Below, piece by piece: positions 8,285 through 17,199 of a DNA stretch of 53,402 nucleotides. The stretch comes from Desulfurococcales archaeon (GTDB lineage: Archaea > Thermoproteota > Thermoprotei_A > Sulfolobales > NBVN01). Within the stretch, counting starts at the first letter, position 1. Each line of letters opens with the position of its first letter. Both the position numbers and the translations under genes were made by a program. Where the stretch lies: the NCBI GenBank assembly GCA_026986435.1, contig JALSOP010000041.1, positions 1-53,402 of the forward strand, read 5' to 3'. Under the pieces are notes generated by a model. It did no database searches and was not told where the DNA came from. It saw only the letters and a program-made list of their open reading frames with translations.

Positions 8285-9790
8285 CTATAGGTATTTGCTC
8301 CGGATATACTTTATGAAAGGCTCGGCACTATACTCCGATCCGATGGCTTTTCGTAGAAGATCCTTAGGTGGATATGTTGCGCCCCACCTGTGTATCTTCT
8401 CCCGAAGCCACGTCCTTATCCTGCCGAACTCCTTCGCTCTGATTACCTCATCTAAGCTACCCAGTTCTTTCTCGATCGCTTCAGCTATCTGTGCGGCAGC
8501 GATAGTACCCAGGGTGTAGGTCGGGAAGTACCCTATGCTCCCCATGCTCCAGTGGATGTCCTGCAGTACTCCTTCAGCATCATTCTTGGGCCTTATACCG
8601 AGGAGCTTTTCCATTAGGTCGTTCCACGCACTAGGGAGATCCGATACCTCCATACTCCCCTCAATGAGGGATTTCTCTAGCCTATACCTTAGCACTATGT
8701 GCATATTGTAAGTTACTTCATCCGCCTCAACACGTATCAGGCTCGGTCTGACCACGTTGAAGTAGAGGAACACCTCCTCAGGCCCGTACCCACTCACGAA
8801 CGGGAGATACTTCTCGATCAGGGGGTAGACTGTGGTAACGAATGCCTTGCTCCTCCCGATGATGTTCTCCCAGAACCTTGACTGGCTTTCGTGTATTCCG
8901 AGGCTTACTCCGCTGGCAAGTGGGGTCATGGCTAGTCTCTCGTCTATCTGAAGCTCGTAAAGCGCGTGACCGAACTCGTGAATAACCGCTAAGTAGGAAC
9001 GTTTGAAGTCCTTTCCTTCGTACCTCGTAGTTATCCTCACATCATTTATTCCGATGGACTGAGTGAATGGGTGAGCTGACTCATCCAATCTCGCCCTCTC
9101 GCCGAGAGGGTACCCGAGTAACCTGAGTGTCGCTAGATTAAGCTCTTTCAGGTCATCTTTCCTGTATGCTAGGTCCTCTAGTGGGTGCCACTGAGGATAG
9201 CGCCCCTCCGACAGCACCTTCTCAATGACCTTCCTCAACTCTGACTCAAGCTTGTCGAAGAGGGGGTCAAGATCCCTTACCCTCACACCCTCCTCATAAA
9301 TATCTAAGAGAGCATCATACGGGTGTTCCTCGTATCCGAGATACTCAGCTATCTTCCTCTCGAGATCAACGATCTTTTCGAGGTAGGGCTTGAACAAGCT
9401 AAAGTCGCTCTTCTGCTTCGCCTCCCTCCAAACAACCTGGGCCTCGCCCGTCGTCTTGATGAACTCACGGAGGACCTCCGGCGGTATCTTTCTCATTTTA
9501 TCGATCTCCCTCTTCAACACCCTCACCAGGCCCCTCTCGTAGTCGTTCGCCAGCTCGGCCTCGGATGCCTTCTCAACAAGGGACACGAACTCTGGGTCCA
9601 GGAGGAGCTTCTGGCTAAGCACGCCTAGCTCAGCTGAGGCAGCGCTCCTCTCCTTAACACCTGCTGGAGGCATGTAGACCTCGAGGTCCCAGCCCATCAG
9701 CGCCGAGGCGTGCCCTATGGCCCAGATGACGCGGTATTTCTCGAGAATTTCCTTGATTATCGGAGTCACGAATACCTCGTCACCACTCAT
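8285..9790 (-). CDS. M32-family metallocarboxypeptidase
   Basis: A 501-residue carboxypeptidase Taq family enzyme. The zinc motif HEFGH is at residues 271-275, with the third ligand region GIHESQSRFWEN at about 299-309. The family motif DVRITTRY lies upstream at about 250-257, and further family sequence continues to the end. It releases C-terminal amino acids from peptides in the cytosol and is full length. The start is ATG at 9790. It probably supplies free amino acids for oxidation by glutamate-linked transamination, which agrees with gdhA and the Liv importer nearby. Confidence 0.95.
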   Translation of the reverse strand: MSGDEVFVTPIIKEILEKYRVIWAIGHASALMGWDLEVYMPPAGVKERSAASAELGVLSQKLLLDPEFVSLVEKASEAELANDYERGLVRVLKREIDKMRKIPPEVLREFIKTTGEAQVVWREAKQKSDFSLFKPYLEKIVDLERKIAEYLGYEEHPYDALLDIYEEGVRVRDLDPLFDKLESELRKVIEKVLSEGRYPQWHPLEDLAYRKDDLKELNLATLRLLGYPLGERARLDESAHPFTQSIGINDVRITTRYEGKDFKRSYLAVIHEFGHALYELQIDERLAMTPLASGVSLGIHESQSRFWENIIGRSKAFVTTVYPLIEKYLPFVSGYGPEEVFLYFNVVRPSLIRVEADEVTYNMHIVLRYRLEKSLIEGSMEVSDLPSAWNDLMEKLLGIRPKNDAEGVLQDIHWSMGSIGYFPTYTLGTIAAAQIAEAIEKELGSLDEVIRAKEFGRIRTWLREKIHRWGATYPPKDLLRKAIGSEYSAEPFIKYIRSKYL

Positions 9791-9839
9791 TTAGGAACCC
9801 AAAAAGATGTTCGAGGACTCAACTAAAACTGTTGATCCC

Positions 9840-10238
9840 TCAGACCTCACCTGGCAGGAAGACCTGGCCCCATTTGCTGAGGTTGTACTCGTCTACCTCC
9901 TTAACCACCTCTATCGGCACGAACTTCTTCAGGTTCTTTATGATGTTCCTGGCGTATGACTTGTTGGCGCCGTAGCCGATGTTGAGGAGCCCGCCTCCGC
10001 CTGCCGTGGCTATGACCCTTACGATGACCCCGGAGTCGGTCTCCTTCACTATCGTCACCGACGATGCCCAAGAGCTTGTTCGTAAGAACAGCTTCTCCCC
10101 AATGAAGATGGCTGCCCTCTTAGGCCCAGTGAAGTACTCCACGTGGACGGATGATGCCTCGCCTATCTGGCGGAGCCCGTTGACAACGTCTTCGAACTTG
10201 GCGGGGGAGCGGGCCACGATGACGTGGGACTTCGCCAA
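9840..10238 (-). CDS. Small alpha/beta protein, DUF6054-like, unknown function
   Basis: A 132-residue protein beginning with a TTG codon. The central run LFLRTSSWASSVTIV followed by GGGGLLNIGYGANKSYARNI resembles the bacterial DUF6054 family pattern (FLR...AALxVI, GxxxxNxDWGAA). I recall that pattern from general knowledge and could not check it here. No catalytic motif is visible. The TATA-like sequence in TGTATAAACG (10268-10278) lies about 30 bases upstream and is nearly symmetric, so it may serve both this gene and the beta-CASP gene on the other strand. Confidence 0.6.
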   Translation of the reverse strand: MAKSHVIVARSPAKFEDVVNGLRQIGEASSVHVEYFTGPKRAAIFIGEKLFLRTSSWASSVTIVKETDSGVIVRVIATAGGGGLLNIGYGANKSYARNIIKNLKKFVPIEVVKEVDEYNLSKWGQVFLPGEV

Positions 10239-10352
10239 AATTTACACCAATAGATAATGAGCTACTTGATATGTATAAACGTTTCTTTCGCTCTAGGAAG
10301 AGGCGTGGGAATGTTATTAGCTCTCCAGCACCTGAATGCCTAGGTGCGGAAG

Positions 10353-11627
10353 ATGCAGGAAAACGGAATAAAGCTGGAGGTACTAGGAAGCGGCGGAGAG
10401 GTAGGGCGCGCCGCGCTCCTTATCAGGTACCGCGGCAGGGGCCTCCTCCTTGATTACGGCGTGAATTTCGACGAGGAAGACAGGCCCCAGTTCCCCCTAC
10501 ACGTGCGTCCAACCGATCTGGACGGCATAGTGCTGTCACACGCCCACCTAGACCACACCGCCGCCGCTCCTTTCCTCTATACGACCTACAGGGTCCCCGC
10601 CGTGATGACAAGGGTGACGAGGGACCTCATTAGGGTGATGCTGAAGGACTTCCTCCACATAAGTGGGTACTATGCACCATACGAGCTCTCCGACGTCCGC
10701 GCTATGATAGAGAACACAATAGCGGTGGACTACGGGAAGGAGGTGATGCTGGGCGACTTCAAGGTGAGGTTGCTCAACGCTGGGCACATACCGGGCTCAG
10801 CTATGACGCTGGTCGATGTCGGCGGCACTAGAATACTCTACACAGGTGACGTGAACACCATAGATACTAGGTTAGTTACTGCCCCCGACCTGGGTGGCCT
10901 CAAAGCAGACTACCTCATAACGGAGGGAACCTACGGCGCCAGCACACACCCGGACAGGAAAGAGATCGAGGAGGAGTTCGTGAAAGCTGTCGAGGAGGTG
11001 ATCGAAGGCGGTGGCAACGTCCTTATACCCGCATTCAGTTTGGGAAGATCACAGGAAATACTTGCTTTACTCTACGAAAAACTTGACTGGGCGCACGTCT
11101 GGTTCGACGGGATGACTAGGGTCATAAACGGCATAATTCTTTCATACCCTGAGTACCTTAACAGGTATGACCTACTAGCAAGTGCTGTGAGAGAGTTCAG
11201 GATGGTGAGGTCATCCAGTGACAGAAGAAGAATAAGTAAGGGAAGTGAGAACGTGGTGGTCGCCACAGCAGGCATGTTGAAGGGAGGGCCTGCTCAGTAC
11301 TATCTCAAAAAGTGGATGGATGACCCAACCAATGCTGTGTTTCTGGTTTCCTACCAGGCAGAGACCTCTCCAGGACGTGAGTTGATAGAGACTGGTAGGT
11401 TCCTTGACTTAGGCCTAGTAAGGGCTAGGGTACAGTGGTTCGACTTCAGTTCACACGCAGGGGCAGATGGTCTGCTGCATATCGCCAGGAGTGTAGGAGG
11501 ACTAAAGAAGGTGATTATAGTACATTCTGACGTAGATGTTAGGGAAGTGCTTGCTCAGAGAATAAGCGAGGTGTTGGGTATTGAGACAATCGTCCCCGAC
11601 AACGGCGACATTGTTAAGTTGACCTAG
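10353..11627 (+). CDS. Metallo-beta-lactamase/beta-CASP ribonuclease (aCPSF2-like)
   Basis: The product is 424 residues from ATG 10353 (AGGTG six bases upstream); a GTG at 10344 would add three residues. It carries the zinc motif HAHLDH (63-68), GHIPGSAM, and TGDVNT as the third metal site. The beta-CASP insert follows, then C-terminal SSHAG and VHSD histidine motifs. The length and absence of KH domains match the shorter archaeal CPSF-like proteins (aCPSF2), which have 5'-3' exoribonuclease or endonuclease activity on RNA, not the long KH-containing aCPSF1. It probably acts in mRNA turnover or transcription termination. Confidence 0.88.
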   Translation: MQENGIKLEVLGSGGEVGRAALLIRYRGRGLLLDYGVNFDEEDRPQFPLHVRPTDLDGIVLSHAHLDHTAAAPFLYTTYRVPAVMTRVTRDLIRVMLKDFLHISGYYAPYELSDVRAMIENTIAVDYGKEVMLGDFKVRLLNAGHIPGSAMTLVDVGGTRILYTGDVNTIDTRLVTAPDLGGLKADYLITEGTYGASTHPDRKEIEEEFVKAVEEVIEGGGNVLIPAFSLGRSQEILALLYEKLDWAHVWFDGMTRVINGIILSYPEYLNRYDLLASAVREFRMVRSSSDRRRISKGSENVVVATAGMLKGGPAQYYLKKWMDDPTNAVFLVSYQAETSPGRELIETGRFLDLGLVRARVQWFDFSSHAGADGLLHIARSVGGLKKVIIVHSDVDVREVLAQRISEVLGIETIVPDNGDIVKLT

Positions 11628-11637
11628 GTACTGTACC

Positions 11638-11648
11638 CTTTTATTTAA
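11638..11648 (+). promoter_or_regulatory. TATA box of the GNAT gene
   Basis: CTTTTATTTAA lies about 33 bases before the ATG at 11677, directly after the stop of the preceding gene, so the small acetyltransferase gene has its own promoter. Confidence 0.55.
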
Positions 11649-11676
11649 CCCCGTTAAAGGAGTAAGGGACAGCGAA

Positions 11677-12036
11677 ATGAGCAGGGAGATCGTTGTGGAG
11701 AGAAGGGGTAGCGTTTACCTCGTCAGATTCGAGGACGGATCTAAAGCGTATCTCGCTATAAGGGAAGACCCGGAGAGAGGGGTCATGGAGCTAGTGGAGA
11801 CATACACCCCTCCTCAACATAGGGGTAAGGGTGTAGCGAAGGCTTTGGTAAAGAAGGCGGTTGAGGATGCGAAGAAGAAGGGCTTAAAAATAGTGCCAAT
11901 TTGTTCTTATTCGGTCTATTATTTCATAAAGCACCCTGAGGAAAGGGAAATCCTTGCAGACGAATTTAGAAGATTAGGGGATGAAGGGTTGCGGAACTAC
12001 TTCAAAGAGAGGCTTGCGGCTGAGAAAGGACATTAG
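11677..12036 (+). CDS. Small GNAT-fold N-acetyltransferase-like protein (COG2388 type)
   Basis: A 119-residue protein. The core reads ELVETYTPPQHRGKGVAKALVKKAV, with the acetyl-CoA pyrophosphate loop HRGKGVAKAL. PICSYSVYYFIKHPE follows, the signature of the minimal Gcn5-related family (COG2388) found across bacteria and archaea. Activity of this family on a defined substrate is poorly known. C-terminal to the domain lies a short charged extension of about 25 residues. The gene is monocistronic. Confidence 0.85.
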   Translation: MSREIVVERRGSVYLVRFEDGSKAYLAIREDPERGVMELVETYTPPQHRGKGVAKALVKKAVEDAKKKGLKIVPICSYSVYYFIKHPEEREILADEFRRLGDEGLRNYFKERLAAEKGH

Positions 12037-12271
12037 CATTTTCCATTATGTAACCTATCTAGGCGAATTTTATTTAGGAGATTGTACGTGAGGTTTGACC
12101 GGCATAGTCACGTAAAATAAACATTTTTTAACCAATAATGTTTTCCTAGAAATGTTGCCCTCTTAATCTCTTTCAACTACCTAATGGCGAACATTTAACC
12201 TGCGCTAGTTAATGAAACTTATATAATGATGCTTCTAGGCAAATATATCAAGACCCATAAGGTGATGTACA
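12037..12271. other. A+T-rich intergenic regulatory region upstream of livK
   Basis: This 235-base gap contains no convincing ORF. It is A+T-rich with several T-tracts (for example CATTTTTTAACC near 12122) that could end the preceding transcript. The best TATA box for livK is AACTTATATAA at 12216-12226, about 46 bases before the ATG. GGTGAT at 12261-12266 lies five bases before the ATG and looks like its ribosome binding site. Confidence 0.5.
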
Positions 12272-13543
12272 ATGGCGCTCGACACCAAAGCAATAGGGTT
12301 ACTAATCCTCGGCCTGATCATCGGGGCCGCAATCGGGTACGGAGCGACAGCCTTCACCGGAGGGGGTGGCGCGACAACCCCTTCAGGAGGTACGGAGACA
12401 GCAGGGCCGCAGGAACAGCAGACTGTGACTTACAAGATAGGTTTCACACTCCCGCTGTCAGGGCAGCTGTCATCGATAGGTAAGCTCTGGGAAAAGGTAG
12501 CTTACATGGCTGTTGATGATCTAAACAAGATGATGGCGTCCTATCACCTCCCGTACAGGTTCGAGGCGGTTGTGCTTGATGATGGCACTACTGAGGAAAA
12601 GGCGCTTCAGAACGTTCAGACATTTGCTCAGCAAGGGATCAAAGTAGTTATAGGGCCTGCAGCGAGCTCCCAGGTTAAGGCGGTTAAGTCTTTCGCCGAC
12701 TCTAATCACATCGTCATAATCTCTCCCTCCTCTACAGCGCCGACCTTAGCTATCCCGAACGATTATATATTCAGGAATACTGGTAGCGACGCACTGCAAG
12801 CTAAGGCTCTGGCAGCCCTGGTTAATCATGAAGGTATAAAGAAGGTCGTGGTATTCTACAGAGACGATGAGTACGGCACGGCGTTCGCTGACTTCTTCAA
12901 GAAGGAGTTCGAGGCCCTCGGCGGGCAGGCAATCCTACTCTCGTACGCAAGCAACCTGGCAGACTTCGCCTCCGAGGTCGCCTCACTCTCATCCAAAGTG
13001 CAGAGTGAGGGAGCTGAGGCAGTTGTCCTAATCTCCTTCGACACCGACGGTGCCAACATACTCTCGCACGCAAAGGACGACCCGGTACTGTCTAAGGTTA
13101 GGTGGTTCAGCGGTGAGGGTATACACGGTGCCTCAGAACTCCTGCAACCATCATTAGCTGAGTGGCTAGACAGCATCAACTTCTTAGGAACTAGGCCAGT
13201 CTTCATATCGAACCCGCTATACGAGGAGTTCAAGAAGAAATTCGAGAACTTGACAGGCACCGATCCACCGGTCTTCTCTGAGAAGCTCTATGACGCAGTC
13301 TTCCTAGCCGGCTGGGCCATTGTCAGGGCAGGCACGTACGACGGTGAGGCCATAAAGAACGCGCTCCCAGAGGTTGCTAAGCACTACTATGGCGCCAGTG
13401 GCTGGTGTATCCTCGATAAAAACGGTGACAGAGCATTCCAGGATTATTCTATCTGGACGATAAAGCAAGTGGGCGGCGAGTACAAGTACGTCGACATCGG
13501 CACCTACTCCGGCGGGACCCTAACCTTCACGGAAAGCCCGTGA
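12272..13543 (+). CDS. livK: Branched-chain amino-acid ABC transporter, substrate-binding protein
   Basis: A 423-residue type I periplasmic-binding-fold protein. Residues 7-28 form a hydrophobic N-terminal segment (GLLILGLIIGAAIGYGA), followed by a Gly/Thr/Pro linker. There is no lipobox cysteine, so it is probably held to the outer face of the membrane by an uncleaved N-terminal helix or released by an archaeal signal peptidase. The body begins IGFTLPLSGQLSSIG and continues with GPAASSQVKAV, ISPSSTAP and DDEYGTAF, typical of LivK/receptor-family binding proteins. It should deliver Leu/Ile/Val or related amino acids to LivHM. It is the first gene of the importer and is separated from livH by 102 bases with a possible terminator and promoter. 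Confidence 0.93.
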   Translation: MALDTKAIGLLILGLIIGAAIGYGATAFTGGGGATTPSGGTETAGPQEQQTVTYKIGFTLPLSGQLSSIGKLWEKVAYMAVDDLNKMMASYHLPYRFEAVVLDDGTTEEKALQNVQTFAQQGIKVVIGPAASSQVKAVKSFADSNHIVIISPSSTAPTLAIPNDYIFRNTGSDALQAKALAALVNHEGIKKVVVFYRDDEYGTAFADFFKKEFEALGGQAILLSYASNLADFASEVASLSSKVQSEGAEAVVLISFDTDGANILSHAKDDPVLSKVRWFSGEGIHGASELLQPSLAEWLDSINFLGTRPVFISNPLYEEFKKKFENLTGTDPPVFSEKLYDAVFLAGWAIVRAGTYDGEAIKNALPEVAKHYYGASGWCILDKNGDRAFQDYSIWTIKQVGGEYKYVDIGTYSGGTLTFTESP

Positions 13544-13566
13544 TAGGCCGGAATAAATAGTAACTA

Positions 13567-13571
13567 TTTTT
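13567..13571 (+). terminator. Possible attenuating T-tract behind livK
   Basis: A run of five T residues within ACTATTTTTACC lies about 25 bases after the livK stop. It could let part of the transcripts stop here, giving more binding protein than permease. Confidence 0.3.
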
Positions 13572-13580
13572 ACCGACTCA

Positions 13581-13591
13581 TTATTAAATAA
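13581..13591 (+). promoter_or_regulatory. TATA-like element before livH
   Basis: TTATTAAATAA is a good archaeal TATA box within the livK-livH gap, so livHMGF may also be transcribed separately. AGGTGGTG at 13634-13641 is the livH ribosome binding site. Confidence 0.45.
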
Positions 13592-13645
13592 ATCAAACCC
13601 CACCCTCGTACACCACATCACGTAGGATGAGCCAGGTGGTGTCAA

Positions 13646-14593
13646 ATGGTAGGAGTGTCAGAAGTACTAAACACGGTGCAGATGGGCCTGGCATATATGG
13701 TGATAGCTCTACCGCTGACCCTCAGCTACAGAGTTACTCAAGTCATTAATTTCGTCCACATAATCTTCATCACCCTCGGCGCTTATACCGTGGCTTTATT
13801 GGGGCTCATTGGTCTGACCAATGTCTGGATCGCTTTGGGGATAGCTTTCCTTTTGGGCGGTGCTCTAGCTGTGCTAGATAACGTTGCTGTCTTCGAGCCG
13901 CTTTGGCGGAGAGGTAGTGATGTGCTCATCATTATGGTCGCGTCCTTGGGTCTATGGATATTCTACAAGTACCTTATCTATGCTGTCCTGGATAAACTCT
14001 TCATAATACTGAGAACTAACACCCTCTCAGTGCTTGTCCGCACAGAGGGGTTCCCCAGCGTAACGCTCGGCGCCGTAACGATCGATGGTTACCTGATTGA
14101 TACAGTCGTAACATCAGTGGTGGTTACCCTAGCCCTCTACCTTATTCTTATGAAGACAAGGATAGGTAAGGCAATAAGGGCGATAGCAGACAACCAGACA
14201 CTGGCGGAGATCTCGGGCATACCTCGAGGGAGAGTTCTCAACTTCATGTGGTTCTTAGCCGGAGGAACAGCAGCCGTAGGCGGTGTGCTCTGGGCACTCT
14301 TCCAGACAACAGTAACTCCTGAGATTGGCGACCAAATAATTCTACAGGTATTCTCAATAGCTGTCATTGGAGGCCTTTACTCACTAACCAAGACAGCTCT
14401 CGGTGCCTTCATAGTCTCCGGAACCGAGAACATAGTAATAGCAGTATTACACGACACGTTCGGCCTGCCGCTGAGCTTCAGGCCATTCCTAGTGTTCTCA
14501 GTCCTACTCATCGTCATCCTGGTATGGCCGCCCCTTGGCGCTGGCGGCGGACTTCCATATAGGTTTAGGATAAGGCCCAGAGCAAGGAGGTGA
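13646..14593 (+). CDS. livH: Branched-chain amino-acid ABC transporter permease LivH
   Basis: A 315-residue integral membrane protein with about eight hydrophobic segments. It carries family features such as GLAYMVIALPLTLSYRVTQVINFVH at the start and IRAIADNQTLAEISGI in the cytoplasmic EAA-like loop, which contacts the ATPases. It forms half of the translocation pore with LivM. The ATG has an excellent Shine-Dalgarno sequence (AGGTGGTG). LivM follows six bases after its stop. Confidence 0.92.
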   Translation: MVGVSEVLNTVQMGLAYMVIALPLTLSYRVTQVINFVHIIFITLGAYTVALLGLIGLTNVWIALGIAFLLGGALAVLDNVAVFEPLWRRGSDVLIIMVASLGLWIFYKYLIYAVLDKLFIILRTNTLSVLVRTEGFPSVTLGAVTIDGYLIDTVVTSVVVTLALYLILMKTRIGKAIRAIADNQTLAEISGIPRGRVLNFMWFLAGGTAAVGGVLWALFQTTVTPEIGDQIILQVFSIAVIGGLYSLTKTALGAFIVSGTENIVIAVLHDTFGLPLSFRPFLVFSVLLIVILVWPPLGAGGGLPYRFRIRPRARR

Positions 14594-14599
14594 GGCGTC

Positions 14600-15643
14600 A
14601 TGGAGTTCCTCATAAACTTCATTATCTCTTGGCTTCCCATATTTGCAATATATGGAATATTATCGATATCGCTTAACCTAGAAATCGGCTACACAGGCAT
14701 GGCTAACTTCGGCAAAGTCGCGTTCTACGCTATCGGAGCGTACCTCAGCGCCGCTCTCACGATGTCGGTGATGCTCTCACTTGTCGGAAAGAGTGTCCCG
14801 CTGTACTCCATTGAGGCAGTGCAGGCATTAAGCACGCCGGGTACTGGAGCGATATACACGCACCCTGCTGCGTATGTTGGTTTGTTTGTGTTGTCGCTCG
14901 TACTCGCATTCATAGTGGCTGGTGTAGTAGGATATTTCATAACGTATCCGACACTCAGGGTAGGGCCGGCATTCCTAGGTATCACGGTGCTGGCATTCGG
15001 AGAGATGTTCAGGGTGTTTATGAGGAACTACGAACCCCTGGGGAGCACTAAGGGCCTCTTCGGGCTGAATAACCCGTTCATATGGATAGGTAACCCACAG
15101 CTATCTCAAGGGCTGTTCGCTCTCGTATCACTTGCTCTTCTCCTGGCAATATACATCTACGCCGAGCGCTTCGTGAACTCGCCCCTCGGGAGGACGCTTA
15201 GGGCTATAAAGGATGATGAGGTGGCAGCGCTCTGCCTTGGAAAGCACGTGCCTAGGGTTAAGGCGACAGTGTTCTTCATAGCCTCGGGGATGGCTGGTGT
15301 GGCTGGTGTGCTCTGGACATTCTATCAGGGCTCAGTTCAGCCAGACACGTTCGTTCCGATACTGACGTTCTATGTCTGGGCGATGGTGATATTGGGTGGG
15401 ATGGGCAATAACTTAGGTGCGTTATTGGGTGCTGCAGTGTTCACGCTGGTTGATAGGGTGTTGACCTTCGCCGCGGGTATGATGGGTCCGAGCCTGATCA
15501 TACCGCCCAACTACCTCAGATGGATGATAGTAGGTATAGTGATCGTTCTCGTGCTCTTATTCAGGCCTGAAGGGATTAGACCAGCTAAACCTATCAAGAC
15601 ACCTGCCTGGGAAGCAGTTAAGGAGGTGAGTGAGGGTGGCTGA
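14600..15643 (+). CDS. livM: Branched-chain amino-acid ABC transporter permease LivM
   Basis: A 347-residue membrane protein with about nine hydrophobic segments. ISLNLEIGYTGMANFGKVAFYAIGAYL is the usual LivM opening, and GRTLRAIKDDEVAALCLGKH is the cytoplasmic coupling loop. The GGMGNNLGALLGA run near the end is also typical. GGAGGTGA sits just before the ATG. Its stop lies inside the beginning of livG (about 8 bases of overlap from the likely GTG at 15636), so translation is coupled. Confidence 0.93.
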   Translation: MEFLINFIISWLPIFAIYGILSISLNLEIGYTGMANFGKVAFYAIGAYLSAALTMSVMLSLVGKSVPLYSIEAVQALSTPGTGAIYTHPAAYVGLFVLSLVLAFIVAGVVGYFITYPTLRVGPAFLGITVLAFGEMFRVFMRNYEPLGSTKGLFGLNNPFIWIGNPQLSQGLFALVSLALLLAIYIYAERFVNSPLGRTLRAIKDDEVAALCLGKHVPRVKATVFFIASGMAGVAGVLWTFYQGSVQPDTFVPILTFYVWAMVILGGMGNNLGALLGAAVFTLVDRVLTFAAGMMGPSLIIPPNYLRWMIVGIVIVLVLLFRPEGIRPAKPIKTPAWEAVKEVSEGG

Positions 15644-16397
15644 GCCGATACTTGAGGTAAAGGATGTGGCGAAGTACTTCGGCGGAGTTAGGGCCCTTGA
15701 CGGTGTTACTCTCTCAGTTCAGAAAGGTGGGCTAATAGGGTTAATAGGGCCTAACGGTTCCGGAAAGACGACACTATTCAACGTAATCACGGGATTCTAC
15801 GTACCGACTAGGGGTGAAGTGTGGTTCGAGGGTGAGCGCATAGACGGACTCAACCCGAACGAGGTCTACCTGAAGGGGATTGTCAGGACGTTCCAGATAC
15901 CGAGGCTGTTCCCGTCGCTGACAGTATTGGAGAACGTACTGCTTACACCTCCCAACCAGATAGGCGAGAAGCCCCTATACGCGGTATTAAGGAGCAGGTG
16001 GGAGAAGCAGGAAAAGGAACTGGCCAAGAAAGCAGTAAAGCTACTTAGGAGGTTCGGCTTAGGCAGGTACATACACGCTAATGTGAGTGAGTTATCGGCG
16101 GCGCACATAAAGCTCCTAGAGACCATAAGGGGGCTTATGACGAACGCCAAGCTTTATCTTCTTGATGAACCTGCTGCGGGAGTCGCCTACGATATGGCTA
16201 AGGAGATGTTCTCATTCGTAAAGAGGTTGAGGGATGAGGAAGGCCTCACGTTCTTCATAATCGAGCACAGGCTGGAAGTACTGATGGAGTTCGTCGACTA
16301 CGTATATGTCCTCCACAACGGGAAACTCTTAGCTGAGGGCAAGCCCGACGAAGTAGTTCAAAACAAAGCCGTGATCGAGGCCTACCTGGGTGGTTAA
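15636..16397 (+). CDS. livG: Branched-chain amino-acid ABC transporter ATPase LivG
   Basis: About 253 residues from the GTG at 15636, chosen because GGAGGTG (15622-15628) is well spaced from it; a GTG at 15630 is in frame but too close. Walker A is GPNGSGKTT and Walker B is LYLLDEPAAG, with a downstream H-loop in FIIEHRLE. The ABC signature is odd: where LivG proteins normally read LSYGxQR or LSGGQ, this one reads ELSAAHIKLLE, without the glycine. The partner LivF has a canonical signature, so the heterodimer may have one impaired ATP site. It is cytoplasmic and drives import with LivF. Confidence 0.93.
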   Translation: MAEPILEVKDVAKYFGGVRALDGVTLSVQKGGLIGLIGPNGSGKTTLFNVITGFYVPTRGEVWFEGERIDGLNPNEVYLKGIVRTFQIPRLFPSLTVLENVLLTPPNQIGEKPLYAVLRSRWEKQEKELAKKAVKLLRRFGLGRYIHANVSELSAAHIKLLETIRGLMTNAKLYLLDEPAAGVAYDMAKEMFSFVKRLRDEEGLTFFIIEHRLEVLMEFVDYVYVLHNGKLLAEGKPDEVVQNKAVIEAYLGG

Positions 16398-16398
16398 G

Positions 16399-17118
16399 AT
16401 GATGGAAGGTAAGATCCTCGAGATCAGTGAGCTCCGGTCTGGTTACGGAAAAATGGAGATACTTCACGGAATAGACTTGGTTGTGAGTGAGGGGGAGATA
16501 GTTGCCGTTCTGGGTCCGAATGGTGCAGGTAAGACGACGTTGCTCAACACGATCTTCGGCCTCGCAACAATCCATGCAGGAGAGATAAGGTTCCGGGGGC
16601 AGAGCATTGTCGGGCTAAAACCGTACAAAATAGTGAGGTTAGGGCTAGGGTACGCACCGCAGCTCAACAACGTCTTCCCTAATATGACGGTCCTAGAGAA
16701 CCTCCAGATGGGGGCCTACCTTAGGGGGAGCGACCCTGACGTTGAGAGGGATATTGAGGAGGTGTTCCAGCTCTTCCCAGAGATAGCGAGAAGGAAGAAC
16801 CAGAAGGCAAGGACACTATCCGGAGGCGAGAGGCAGATGCTTGCCGTTGCTAGGGCCCTGATGTCCAGGCCGAAGATACTCCTCCTTGACGAGCCAACGA
16901 CGGGCTTAGCTCCTAAGGCAGCGTCCATACTGATGAAGAAGATAGCCGAGATCAGGGAGAAAGGCGTGACGATACTTGTTGTGGAGCAGAACGTCCACAA
17001 GGCTCTGGAGGTAGCTGACAGGGCCTACGTCCTCGTGAGCGGGAGGATAGTACGTGAGGCGGAGCCGAAGACGCTTCTAGCGGAGGGTGTGGAGAAGCTC
17101 TTTTTCCAAACGACATGA
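16399..17118 (+). CDS. livF: Branched-chain amino-acid ABC transporter ATPase LivF
   Basis: About 239 residues from an ATG directly behind the livG stop; an upstream GTG at 16390 overlaps livG. GGTGG within the end of livG can act as ribosome binding site. Walker A is GPNGAGKTT, the signature LSGGERQM is canonical, and Walker B ILLLDEPTTGL and the H-loop VEQNVHKAL are intact. It completes a five-gene importer. A T5 tract at 17126-17130 may end the transcript. Confidence 0.95.
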   Translation: MMEGKILEISELRSGYGKMEILHGIDLVVSEGEIVAVLGPNGAGKTTLLNTIFGLATIHAGEIRFRGQSIVGLKPYKIVRLGLGYAPQLNNVFPNMTVLENLQMGAYLRGSDPDVERDIEEVFQLFPEIARRKNQKARTLSGGERQMLAVARALMSRPKILLLDEPTTGLAPKAASILMKKIAEIREKGVTILVVEQNVHKALEVADRAYVLVSGRIVREAEPKTLLAEGVEKLFFQTT

Positions 17119-17176
17119 ACAGAGCTTTTTACGCCATAATCAGGGTGTGCAGGTTTGTGTTGCCAATAGTGGTCTC

Positions 17177-17188
17177 GTTTTTATTTGA
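17177..17188 (+). promoter_or_regulatory. TATA box of the AAA ATPase gene
   Basis: GTTTTTATTTGA lies about 35 bases before the ATG at 17218, which predicts a leaderless or nearly leaderless mRNA. A perfect inverted repeat covers the predicted start site (17200-17219). Confidence 0.5.
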
Positions 17189-17199
17189 TAATTACGATT

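Noticed and set aside
10271-10453. Plus-strand ORF of 60 codons before the beta-CASP gene
   Set aside because: It is very Arg-rich, lacks a ribosome binding site and overlaps the true gene in another frame; it is probably leader sequence.
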